DNA from: Tubulanus polymorphus
Lineage: Eukaryota; Nemertea; Palaeonemertea; Tubulaniformes; Tubulanidae
Direction of reading: 5' to 3'
DNA length: 60,000 nt
NCBI RefSeq assembly: GCF_964204645.1
Contig: NC_134035.1
Span: 6,574,501 to 6,634,500 of the forward strand
In this document: piece by piece, positions 45,938 through 56,211 of the stretch
Layout of the letters: every line of letters begins with the position of its first letter
Position numbering within the stretch: position 1 is the stretch's first letter
The notes under the pieces: generated by a model
Databases searched by the model: none
The model's input: only the letters and a program-made list of their open reading frames with translations
Told to the model about the DNA's origin: nothing
Program-made: the position numbers and the translations under genes

Positions 45938-46304
45938 ATGTATTATTTCAATCACACTTTACTAACACTTTTAATGTTTAAAAATCAAACTCATACAAAT
46001 ATAAATATTGAAATAATGTTGTAAATATATCTATATATCTATTCTATAAGAGCTCACACTTTTATATTGAATAATCTATCAATTTAAATGTTATTCATGT
46101 AAATGAATATTTTAAGAGTCATAGGGGTAATGGGCTTTCAGGCTAAAGGTTGAAGGGGCGAGTGAGTAAAAAATGAAAATAACAATAATTTACAGTTGAA
46201 TTAGGAGTGTGCGCGACTAATTTAACTGTAAATTATTGTTATTTTTATTTTTTACGAGCTCGACCCTTCGACCTTTGGCCTGAAAGCCCATTACCCCTAT
46301 TACT
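45938..46304. repeat. Right terminal inverted repeat of element 1
   Basis: Reverse complement of 28811-29178 with few differences; ends CCCCTATTACT. The PolB start lies just inside it. Confidence 0.92.
46117..46304. repeat. Terminal palindrome (right)
   Basis: Mirror of the left palindrome: AGTCATAGGGGTAATGGGC pairs with GCCCATTACCCCTATTACT. The centre GGAGTGTGCGCGAC is in the same orientation relative to the element end as on the left. Confidence 0.88.
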
Positions 46305-46310
46305 AAAGTC
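46305..46310. other. Target-site duplication, right copy (AAAGTC)
   Basis: Direct repeat of 28805-28810. Satellite sequence GATCCGTAAAAG follows exactly as in the uninterrupted unit. Confidence 0.9.
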
Positions 46311-47219
46311 GATCCGTAAAAGTGCTCATATCGTCAGGAAAAGCGTTTTTTGACCCGAAAACGTCGTTCAGCGCGAGAAAAGACGTTTTCGTATCAAACA
46401 TTCACCCTATCGGAAAGATGAAAATGTCGATGCGTAAAAGCGCTCAAATCGTCAGGAAAAGCACTTTTCTACCCGAAAACGTCGTTCAGCGCGAGAAAAG
46501 ACGTTTTCGTATCAAATATTCCCCCTATCGAAAAAATGAAAATGTCGATGGGTAAAAGCGCTCAAACCGTCAGAAAAAGCACTTTTCGTCGCGAAAACGT
46601 CGTTCAGCGCGAGAAAAGTCGTTTTTGTATCAAATATTCCCCCTATCGGAAAAACGACAATGTCCATGCGTAAAAACGCTAAAATCGTCAGGAAAAGCAC
46701 TTTTCGTCGCGAAAACGTCGTTCAGCGCGAGAAAAGACGTTTTCGTATCAAATATTCCCCCTATCGGAAAACCGACAATGTCGATGCGTAAAAGCGCTCA
46801 AATCGTCAGGAAAAGCGCTTTTCCACCCGAAAACGTTGTTCAGCGCGAGAAAAGACGTTTTCGTATCAAATGTTCACTCTATCGGAAAAACGACAACGTC
46901 CATGCGTAAATGCGCTCAAATCGTCAGGAAAAGCGCTATTCGACCCGAAAACGTCGTTCAGCGCGAGAAAAGACGTTTTCGTATCAAATATTCCCTCTAT
47001 CGGAAAAACGACAATGTCGATGCGTAAAAGCGCTCAAATCGTCAGAAAAAGCACTTTTCGACGCGAAAACGTCGTTCAGCGCGAGAAAAGACGTTTTCTC
47101 ATCACATTTTCCCCGTATCGGAAAAATGACAAAGTCGATCCGTAAAAGCGCTCCAATCGTCAGGAAAAGCACTTTTCGACCCGAAAACGTCGTTCAGTGC
47201 GAGAAAAGACTTTTTCGTA
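46311..47219. repeat. 118-bp satellite, right part
   Basis: About eight units. GTCGATGCGTAAAAG-type markers fall near 46309, 46427, 46545, 46663, 46781, 46899, 47017 and 47135, exactly 118 bp apart. It stops within a unit at TTTTTCGTA, where element 2 begins. The frames over it are artefacts. Confidence 0.93.
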
Positions 47220-47304
47220 AGTAATTGGAAAAGTGGGCTTTCAGATCAGAGGACGAGAGGACGAGACACCACTCATCACCACAAGTAATTTTTTTTCCTA
47301 ATAA

Positions 47305-50300
47305 ATGGGGGAGAATGAACACCAGCCAGAAAACAATAATGTGAATAAAAATCAATATTATTGCACATATTGTAAAAAATACGTCGTAACATCTAATGAA
47401 ACACGACATGAAAAAACTGCAAATCATATAAAAAATGTAATAGATTTTGAAACTCCAGAAAATTCCAATGAAAGAAAAGAAAGATTAGAAAATATGAATG
47501 TGGATGAAATAAAATGTGAAGTTTGTAATGAATTTATAGTAAAAAGGAATTATAATAGACATCTCGAATCACATAAACACCATCAAAATTTGAGTAATAA
47601 TGTTTTAGGAAAAGATTTTTTTGATGATAAACCTCAAAAAGTAAAAAAACCAAATTCAAAAACTAAATCCATTTCAAATAAACCTTACATGGAAAATGTT
47701 AGAAATTATATTGATTCACTAGAAATAAAAGATACAATTGAAATTTTAGAAACATTACTACATAGTAAAATTGGTCCTGCAGCTATTATATTTAGATTTT
47801 TTAAAGGTACAACAATAGAAGATTATAGTAAATTTAATGAAATAATAGAAAAAATACTAGATTTGATAACAGATGTTGAATATCCAAAAATTAGTATCTC
47901 TGGGAAAGTAAGTTTTATAAAGTCAGAAGAAAAAATGGATTATAATATTCAAACACACTCTGAAGAAATAATTTCAAAAACACAAATAAAAGAGAAGTTA
48001 GAAAAAATATTTGATGAATTTAAACGTCATATTGAAGAAAGATATTTTGAGGGTTCTGGCTTAACATTGAATGAAATTATATATTTAGATTTAAATGTTT
48101 ATAATATAAAAAGAAATACAAAATCAAAAAGTAATAAAATGTTTAAAAATGATTCAAACTTTACAACAGAAAAGGATATTAAAGCATCATCTTATATTAA
48201 ATTACCATTTACAACAAAAGCAGTAATAAATATTTAAAATGAAGATTTTCTATGGTCAATTATTAGTTGCTTACATCCAACACAGGAAAATGTTTGTAGA
48301 ATAACAGATTATCGGAAATATGAAACATTATATAAAATTGATCAATATCCAGTAACTATAAAAATGATTTCTAAAATAGAAAAAGTTAATAATTTAAAAA
48401 TAAATGTATTCGAATTAATGCAATTACCAAAGACAAAAGGTGAACATATTAAAGATTATACATTGGAAGCTTTATATTTAACAGAATATTATGATGATGA
48501 AAATGCTATAGATTTGTTTTATTACAAAAAAGATGAAAATGAACATTATATGTGGTTAAAACAAATTGATTTATTCTTTAGAACAGAAAGTGATTATCAT
48601 CAAAAAATTTATCTATGTAGAAAATGTTTATCTAAATTTATGACTGAGAATACATTATTAAAACATAAAGAATTATGATAATAAAGATTTTTGTAAATTA
48701 ATAATGCCAACAGAAAAAGATTATAAATTGAAATTTACTAATCATAAATTTAAGAATATTGTTCCATTTGTAATTTATGGGGATTTTGAATCGTTGAATA
48801 AAGAATTAACCGATCAAGATAGAAAAGAAATATATAACAAAAAGCAATTATTTAAATCAATGGATAAAGGAAATGAATTAAATGAAGACACAACACAAGA
48901 CCCACCCATTATAAATACAATTAACAAAGTTCATCAAAGAGCTGCTGCTTATGGAATTTATATAAAATCAAATTATCCTGAATTATATGAAAGTCAATAT
49001 ATTTCTTTTAGAGGTGAAAATGTAGTTAATGATTTTTGTAATAAAATGATTGAATTAGAAAGTGATTTTGCAAAATTATTAAACAAAAATAAAAGAATAG
49101 TTATGACAAAAGAAGATGAAATTGATTTTAATTATGCAACTCATTGTTGTTATTGTGAAAAACGTTTTTATTCATTTGATAAAAAAGTTAGAGATCATGA
49201 TCATTTAAATTCAAAATAACGTGGAGCTGCTCATGAAGATTGCAATTTACAAGCTAAGAAAGTTAATTTCGTACCAATATTATTTCATAATTTATCAGGC
49301 TATGATACCCATCTATTTATAAAACAATTATCAGGAAAATTGGGTTCAATTAATCAAGAAATAGAAGAATATAATGCTATGAATGGTGTAAATGTAAGAA
49401 AATATGATTTTAAACTATTAGCTAAAACATCTGAAAATTATATTTCATTTCAATTTGGTTGTATTTGATTTTTAGATTCTTATAGATTTCTAGCAAGTTC
49501 ATTAGATAATTTATCAAAAAGTTTAGTTGATAATGATTTTGTTATAACTCGATATTATTATCCAAAAGACCAAGATTTTAAATTATTGAGATATAAAGGC
49601 GCAATTCCTTATTCATTTTATAAAACACACAATGATTTTAATGTAACAGAATTATTAAGAGATCAATTTTATGATCAATTAAAAGAGGAGTATGTGAAAG
49701 ACGAAGTGTTTAATAGAACATTACATATTTGGAACCATTTTAAGATGAAAAATCATGGTGAATTAGTTGATTTATATTCAAAATCAGATGTTATGATATT
49801 GGCTGACATATTTGAAAAATTTAGAGAAGTTAATTTGAATCATTTTAATGTTGATCCTTGTTATTGCTACCCTAGTCCTGGTTTAACCTGGCAATGTGGT
49901 TTAAAATATACAAATGTAGAATTAGATTTATTAAAAGAACCAGATATGGTTTTATTATTTGAAAAATCAATTAGAGGTGGAATGATGAATATAAATTATT
50001 ATATATTGACGCCAATAATTTGTATGGTTGGGCAATGATGCAACCTCAGCCATATAAAAATTTTATATTAACAGAAGTTGAAAATGATGATAAAACTAAT
50101 TGGGAAAGCGCAATTATGAGTTTAGAATATGAAGCACCAATTGGTTATTTCTTTGTAGTTGATTTAGAATATCCTGAAAATATAAAGTTTAAAACAAGAA
50201 ACTTACCTTATTGCCCAGAACATTTAACTGTAGATGATAGTTATTTAAGTGAATACCAGAAGAAAATAAAACCGAAAGATCATGTTTTTACAGAAAATTT

Positions 50301-52243
50301 AATACTTTCTCAAAATAATAAATACAATTATATTGTTCATTATAGAATGTTAAAATTTTATCTAAAACAAGGAATGAAATTAAAGAAAGTACATAGATAT
50401 ATTGAATTTAATCAATCGAAGTGGTTAGAAAAATATATAGATTTCAATACTCAACAGAGAACCATATCAAAAACAGATTTTGAAAAAGATTTCTTCAAAT
50501 TAATGAATAATAGTTTTTATGGTAAAACATGTGAAAATATTAGAAATAGAAATGATATTGAATTAGTAAATAATTCTGAAAGATTAAGACATTTACAATC
50601 AAGTCCTAGACATTTAGGAAATACAAGATTTGAAGATTATTTAACCGCAGTAAAATTAAAAAGAACGTCAATGAAATTTAATAAACCTATATTCATTGGT
50701 CCAACTGTTTTAGAAGTATCAAAATTATTAATGTATGATTTTTATTATAATGTTTTACAACCACTTTTTGGGGAAAAGCATATTGAATTATTATATTTTG
50801 ATTCTGTAACAGCTGACACCCCAATATTATTAAAATGTAATGATAAAATATTGATAAGAAGAATTTCAGAAATAATTCCAAAACAAAATGAATGTTATAT
50901 TTCATATGGTGAAAAAGAATTAATACAAATAAATGGATTAATGGATGTTTGGACAATAAATGGATGGAAAAAATTAAAGAATATTATTAGACATAAAACA
51001 AATAAGAAAATCTATAGAGTTAGAACTAAATTAGGGTTTGTTGATGTTACAGAAGACCATAGTTTAATTAAACGAAATGGCGATGAAATAAAACCAACTG
51101 ATTTAAAAATTGGAGATGAATTATTACATTAAAGATTTTTCCAAAGAATGAATCATATTAATATTAAGGATTTTTCATGAGTGATGGTTCAGCAGGTGTG
51201 TATAATTATGTTAATCGCACTCAATATTGCTGGTATTTATGCAATCAAGACTTAAAATTATTAGAAAGAATAAAGAAATTCTGTGAAGAAGTTTATCCAA
51301 ATAAAACATTTAAAATCATGGATGTTATGAAATCATCGCAATGTTATAGAATACATGTGAATAATCCTAAAGATTTTGCTATAAAATATAATGACGAATT
51401 CCATATTCATGCAATAGTGAAAAGTAATACTTCAACTAAAGAAAAGATAGTGCCAGATTATGTATTAAATGCAAAAAATAATTTAAGAAAATGGTTCTTC
51501 ATTGGATTCTATGCCGCAGATGGCACTAAAAAATTTACAAAGGATAAAAAGATAACCTTTGCACAGAAAGGAAAAGTTGCTATATCAGGGTTAAATATAT
51601 TATGTAATTCATTAGGCTTCAATACGAATATTGGGTTGATTAAATCTAAACCAAATTGCTTGAATTTAAGCCACACAGAAAAAGATTTAACTGAAGAAGT
51701 TAAAGATTTATTTGAAATATATAACCCAACAGATTATGTTTATGATTTATCAACTGAAGATGGTACATTTAACTGTGGATTTCCATTAATAGCCCAAAAT
51801 ACCGACGCCTACATACTAAAAATCAAGACAAATGACATAACAAAAGACTTAAAAACATTAAAACATCATTTTGATTTTAGCAATTATCCCAAAGATCATG
51901 AACTATTTAGCAATGATAATAAAAAGATTCCTGGTAAGTTTAAAGATGAATTAGGGGGTGATGAAATGATTGAATTTGTTGGGATAAGAAATAAAATGTA
52001 TAGTTACAGAACAAAAGATCATGAAGCTAAAAAGTTAAAAGGAATAACAAAACATGTGGTTGATAAACATATAGAATTTCAAGATTATATAAAGTGTTTA
52101 TATAACTCAATTGTAATGAAACATAAAATGAATTGTTTAGGATCAGAGGATCACGAGATGTACATTAATGAAGTTGAAAAAACTACTTTGAATCCATTTG
52201 ATGATAAAAGGCATATTTTAGATGATGGTATAAAAACATTACC
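47305..52243 (+). pseudogene. polB: Family B DNA polymerase with intein, broken
   Basis: Homologue of 45884-41853. It starts AATAAATG only 85 bp from the element end. Zinc fingers (YYCTYCKK, CEVCNEF) open the protein. In-frame stops are at 48235, 49217 and 49466. Frameshifts lie near 48676 and about 49985, the latter with loss of about 18 codons before polymerase motif A. Exo I (YGDFES), the DHDHLN zinc region, Exo II (NLSGYDTH), motif A, motif B (KLMNNSFYGKTCEN) and motif C are recognisable. Motif C is interrupted after YFD by an intein; the distal extein resumes with TDA where element 1 has TDS. The C-terminal end differs from element 1 and collides with the oppositely oriented gene at 52244. 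Confidence 0.88.
50803..51800 (+). pseudogene. Intein with LAGLIDADG endonuclease domain, in PolB motif C
   Basis: 998 bp lie between the Asp of YFD and the Thr of TDA in PolB motif C. They are absent from element 1 at the same codon. N-terminal splicing block A is SVTADTPILLK, with Ser at position 1. Block B is DVTEDHSLI, with the TxxH histidine. Two LAGLIDADG-type motifs follow (GFFMSDGSAG near 51168 and FIGFYAADGTKK near 51495). C-terminal block F is VYDLSTEDGTFNCG and block G ends AQN before Thr, so the penultimate His is Gln, a known variant. The insertion point equals the pol-c site used by inteins in archaeal and giant-virus polymerases. A stop at 51130 and a frame change around 51165 break it, and the length is not a multiple of three. 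Confidence 0.85.
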
Positions 52244-53575
52244 TTATGGCCATAAAAACATAAAATCAATATCATCATACTCGAAATCACTATTGGCTTC
52301 TTCATTTTCATTTAATTGTTCTTGTATAATTTGTTTAGGTTCTTCCATTTCATTTTTCTCATTTCAATAAAGTTCTATCTTGTTCCACATTTCATCTCGC
52401 TCTCTTTGTTTCTTTTTGTTTGTTAATTCATCAAATGGAATTATAATAGCTATGTTTAAATAATTTACAATCTTATTTAAAAAGAATTCATTGAATTTAT
52501 TGAATCTGTTATTCTATTTTCCAAATGATACATTAATATTTGTTTAAATATTTTTTTTATATTTTCCATATCTTCTTCTGTTAATTTAGGTTTTTCATAA
52601 TAATCGTTAAATAATAAATATAAATACATTTTCTTTTGTTTTGTGTTAAACGTTGATGGAATAATTGTTTTATAATATCTTTTTTAGTTATTTCACCATT
52701 TTTATTTTCTATTATTTTCATTTTTTCAAGCCATTGCATATATTCTGATCTTCTATAGAAAATATTTTAGAAATTTCATCTAGATAATTTAATTTTGGAT
52801 CTATGAGAAAATTTCTAGTTTTTTCTTCACCCCATAAATTCTTTTGCCATCCACAATCAACACAAAATAACACAGTACCTTCTTGTCTTAAGGTCGCGTA
52901 TTTACATTGTGGGCATTTTTGTTTATAATTTCTTGGTAATAGATCTCCATTAAGCTCTTGGTATTTTCTTACGTTTTCTTTATGTTTTATTGTTCTATTA
53001 TGTAGATTTGAATTACTTGTTGTAATAATCAATTTACAATATTTACAATAATATGTTTTTCTTGTTAATTCATTATATTGTTTTTCTAACTTTTCAACTG
53101 TTTCTTTATTATCTGGTAACGTTTTCTCATATTTTATTTTTTCTAATATATTATTTTTTCTTTCATTGAATTCAGTTTCAAATTTATTAGAAATTTTATC
53201 TATATGTGCTTTACGATATTGATGATTCTCCCAATCTTCTATATTTTCAGGGCTATATTTTATTCGACAAGGCTCGCAGAAATGATCTTTTATATTATCC
53301 TTATCATAGAATATGAAAGGTCTTTTCCAAATAATTTCAGGTTCAAGTTCAACAGAATTACTATTACTTTCATTACTATCAACATTAGCCATTGCGCCAT
53401 TAATTTTACACTTCTCTGAATGTTTTTTAACATAATTTCTTGAGAATAATTTATTACATTTTGGGCAGTTTAGTTTAGGGGGTTTATAATTTTCATCATG
53501 TTTTTTCATATGTCGAGCCATATTACTTTTTCTTAGAAGTTCACCACAAATTTCACATCCTATCTTCTCATCCAT
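52244..53575 (-). pseudogene. VLTF3-like late transcription factor with zinc fingers, frameshifted
   Basis: The open frame 53575-52718 (285 codons, AATAAATG start) has C2H2/C2HC fingers (CEICGELLRKSNMARHMKKH; CPKCNKLF). Matrin-like fingers follow (FCEPCRIKY ... HQYRKAH; YYCKYCK ... HNRTIKH), then a zinc ribbon (CPQCKYATL ... CVDCGW). Beyond the stop, protein-like sequence continues on the minus strand through frame changes near 52720, 52640 and 52500 and a stop near 52370, with an acidic tail ending at 52244. Blocks there (EITKKDIIK; LTEEDMENIKKIF; QRERDEMWNKIELY) match in order the family pattern of poxvirus/NCLDV VLTF3: zinc ribbon, helical domain, D-x-x-W near the end. VLTF3 directs late-gene transcription in poxviruses. 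Element 1 lacks this gene. Family call from remembered patterns. Confidence 0.62.
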
Positions 53576-53638
53576 TTATTAAGGAAAAATTTTTTTAAAA
53601 TTAATTTTTAGTGATGAGCGGTTATTTATGTTATAAAT
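53576..53638. promoter_or_regulatory. Divergent promoter between VLTF3-like gene and penton
   Basis: Only 63 bp separate the two starts. The minus-strand start reads TTAATAAATG behind a T-run. The plus-strand start reads TATAAATAATG, slightly off the TAAATG pattern. Late-type control of both genes is possible. Confidence 0.45.
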
Positions 53639-54411
53639 AATGGTAGAATTAAAAGAATACAGAATATTTGTTGATTCAAGAAAACTTACAAATTATAAAT
53701 CTCATAATTTACTAGTACAATTAGATAGAGAATTCAAGAATTGTGTTGATTTAAGATTAGTAGATATAAGTTTATGTAATTCTTTTTTATAACACATCGG
53801 ATAAATCTATTGAACATAGATTGTTTATGATTTTTGATAGAAATGCCGATGAATGGTATCATATATTTATAAGACCAGGATTAAATAATTTAAAAACATT
53901 AGCGAAAGAAATTAATAGAAGAGCTAGGGCAAAAATGGGCGCGGCTGCTGGATTTGTAATTAAATTTTTAAAAAGTGATATCAATAATAAAGTAAGAATA
54001 AAGTTAGACAAAGACATAAATTTAATTTTAAAACATAAATTTTTAGTTAAAAAACCTATGGCAAAACTGTTAGGAATTAATCTAGATAAACTTTATTCAA
54101 ATGTTGATACTACGCCAAATATAATACCTGTTACGCACTTCTATATTTATTGTAATTTAATTGATCCTACAAAAACTTTCGAAGCAACTAAAGATACAAT
54201 TTGTAATTCTAGTATACTAAATATTTTACCATTAAAAAATGTTAAACAATTTGGAACGCAAATAAATTATAATTTAACAGAATGTGATTTTAAACCTTGT
54301 ATTCCTCAATTTAATAATTTTAAATTAGAAATAAGAAATCATAATGGATATTAAATTGATTTGAATAACTTTCCTGTAATATATGAATTAGTTATAAGAT
54401 GTAAAGAGTAA
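53639..54411 (+). pseudogene. Penton-like minor capsid protein, frameshift and stop
   Basis: Homologue of 41452-40750 that keeps the C-terminal strands lost there. It starts with the same YRIFVDSRKL region. An extra T in the run near 53785 shifts frame, so the main frame resumes about 53800 and runs to a TAA at 54352-54354. Seventeen more conserved codons in the same frame (to the stop at 54409) complete the fold. Landmarks are PGLNNLKTLAKEINRRA, AKLLGI, THFYIYCNLIDP, CDFKPCIPQFNNFKLEIRNH. The full length of about 255 codons is normal for Polinton pentons. Confidence 0.68.
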
Positions 54412-54427
54412 TTTTTTCACTATATAA

Positions 54428-54785
54428 ATGAATATAGCTGTTGGACCGAGTTTATGTTTTGGATTTGATTTTAAACGTGAGAAAGAAATGAATTTAACGT
54501 TAATGATGTAATTACACATATCAAAAATATTGCATTTTCTAATGAAACAACATTAGAGTATGAAACAACAATAGATAAAGAAACTTTAAATGTAGAAAAG
54601 TTTACTAATTTAATTAGAGAATCTTAAGAATAAGATTTTATGAATTAGATGAAGATTTTATTATAGATGATATCAAAAAAATAATAATTGAAATATATAC
54701 AAATGAAACTAGTAATGAAATAAATGTTGATTTAATCATAAATAAGTTATCTAAATATTTTGATGATAGTAATTTTTATGATTAA
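54428..54785 (+). pseudogene. Small hypothetical protein, frameshifted
   Basis: Homologue of 40734-40377, TATAAATG start after TTTTTT. It begins MNIAVGPSLCFGFDF and shifts frame after KEM near 54490. It is damaged again near 54620 and ends in the conserved YTNETSNE and LSKYFDDSNF region in phase to 54783. Function unknown. Confidence 0.5.
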
Positions 54786-54788
54786 TAA

Positions 54789-55009
54789 ATGAGTGATAAT
54801 AAGTGGATAATAACTGGATTATATAATGGCGCATTACTATCAGTTGGAACTGTTGGTTATACAATGGTATTAAAAAGGTATTCAAAATGGGAAGTGTTAA
54901 TGTTGATAGATTTGATATCAATGATATTTTAAAATTAACATTAGCAGTTACTTTATCTAATTTAACTATTGATTATTTAGAAAAACCAAAATATATTCCT
55001 CCCATATAA
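54789..55009 (+). pseudogene. Small two-segment membrane protein, frameshifted
   Basis: Homologue of 40376-40107 with the same WIITGLYNGALLSVGTVGY segment. One A is missing from the A-run near 54872, so the middle is out of phase. The natural end YIPPI is at 55009. Start at TTAATAAATG. The shared start and different end help set the true length of the family at about 75 residues. Confidence 0.55.
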
Positions 55010-55033
55010 ATACATAATTATTTTACTAAATAA

Positions 55034-55457
55034 ATGGCTTCTGCAGTTATAACTATTATAGGATCGGCAATTGTTAACGCTTTAGCATTTACTGGTGGTG
55101 CTTATTTATTTAAACATATTGATAAAAATGGATCATTAACAGAACAAAAAAAGGCATAACTTAGCATTAGAGAAATATAATAAAGCAGCAGAAGAATATA
55201 GAGAAAAGAGACAAAACTATATGTATTATATTAACAAAGAATTATATGATCAGAAGATTTCACATAGAGATTTTCAATCAGTTGATGATGCAATGAGTTT
55301 ATATAACGCGGTAAGCAATAAAGAAAAATTACATCTATACAAACCTAAATTATCAGATTATTATACCCCAAGTAATGAACAGAAGAAATATGAAATAATG
55401 TGGATTTTAGGCGGAACTGTTATTGTTATATTTGTTGCTTATAAGTTTACTAATTAG
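55034..55457 (+). pseudogene. Conserved small membrane protein (two segments), frameshifted
   Basis: Homologue of 40125-39705. The N-terminal hydrophobic segment (VITIIGSAIVNALAFTGG) reads from ATG at 55034 (CTAAATAAATG). An insertion in the A-run near 55150 shifts frame before the coiled middle. The remainder is open to 55457 and includes RDFQSVDDAMSLYNAV and the C-terminal IMWILGGTVIVIFVAYKF anchor. It was broken at a different place from element 1, so the two copies decayed independently. Confidence 0.62.
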
Positions 55458-55477
55458 TAATTTTTTTTGTTAAATAA

Positions 55478-55901
55478 ATGGAAGATAAAGTTGATAATAT
55501 TGATATTATTCCTCATGATATAAATAAAACTAAATTAAAAATATATTCAGAAAAACAAATATTAGAATTTGAAAATGACTTAAAAGTTAAAAAGAAAAAA
55601 TATTTAAAAGGTAAAATTATATATTATTTGATTATAAGTGGTTCGGTTACGATTAGTTCTGTAATAACTTTTCTAGCAATATTTTCACCATTAACACCTT
55701 TAGCTATATCAATTGGCGTACTAGGATTAAGTTCAAGTGTTTTAACTGGTATAGGTTCAAAATTAAATATAAAAGGTAATAAAGAAAAAATTAAAACTAA
55801 TTAATTAATTAAAGAATACACTAGATTATATAATAAGTTTAAATGGCAATAAAACAGTTGAAGAACAAGATAAATTATTAAAAGAATTAATAAATTATTA
55901 A
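55478..55901 (+). pseudogene. Small protein with two membrane segments, frameshifted near end
   Basis: Homologue of the intact 39684-39259. It begins MEDKVDNIDIIPHDINKTKL, a few residues longer at the N-terminus, with GTTAAATAAATG before it. The two hydrophobic helices are unchanged. A frame change near 55800 cuts off the Lys-rich C-terminal part, which is still readable in another frame to 55901 (KTVEEQDKLLKELINY). Confidence 0.58.
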
Positions 55902-55917
55902 TTTTTTAGTTATATAA

Positions 55918-56211
55918 ATGGCAGATAGTTTTCCAAAAGCTTTCCAATATAATAAATCAATTAAATATAATATTCCTGCAATAGATTTTAATAAAGATAT
56001 TACATATAGAAATGTTTTAAATTCATTAATTGATTTATATATTTATGTTACTGAAAGTAATAATTTTCATGTAAAGATGGAAAATATATTTCATGTGTAT
56101 ACAATTAAAAACATTGTAAGATATCAAAATTATTTAGATAAATTACATATTAGATTAAATTATTGTATAGGCCCTAATCTATTAATTATTTCTAATGATT
56201 TAGTATTATAG
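55918..56211 (+). pseudogene. Conserved Polinton protein with large internal deletion
   Basis: Homologue of 39242-38260, TATAAATG start. The first 58 or so codons (MADSFPKAFQYNKSIKYNIP region) and the last 38 (NIVRYQNYLD ... ISNDLVL) are joined in frame. About 230 codons of the middle are missing, including the CATTGCG and FDAQKQF blocks. The 97-codon frame is therefore a deletion product, not a small gene. Its stop abuts the next ATG directly. Confidence 0.65.

Larger units (their letters stand above)
28811..46304. mobile_element. Polinton/Maverick-type element 1, complete ends, genes broken
   Basis: 17,494 bp bounded by terminal inverted repeats that begin AGTAATAGGGG, with a 6-bp target duplication. 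It encodes the Polinton gene set: protein-primed-type PolB, DDE integrase with chromodomain, packaging ATPase, major capsid and penton-like proteins, plus small conserved genes. Left-arm genes run rightwards (30328-33883) and right-arm genes run leftwards (45884-34279), converging near 33.9-34.3 kb. The interior is strongly A/T-rich compared with the host flanks. PolB, integrase, MCP, penton and several small genes carry frameshifts or stops. No adenain-like cysteine protease was recognised. Confidence 0.93.

Noticed and set aside
50693-50956. 87-codon minus-strand frame over PolB and the intein start
   Set aside because: Antisense to motif B-C of PolB and to intein block A; composition follows the plus-strand codons.
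50803-51800. Spliceosomal or group I intron as the explanation of the PolB interruption
   Set aside because: The interruption is coding over most of its length, has intein blocks at both borders and lies at a known intein codon. The borders are not GT...AG, and group I core structure was not seen.
53204-53419. 71-codon plus-strand frame
   Set aside because: Antisense to the zinc-finger part of the VLTF3-like gene.
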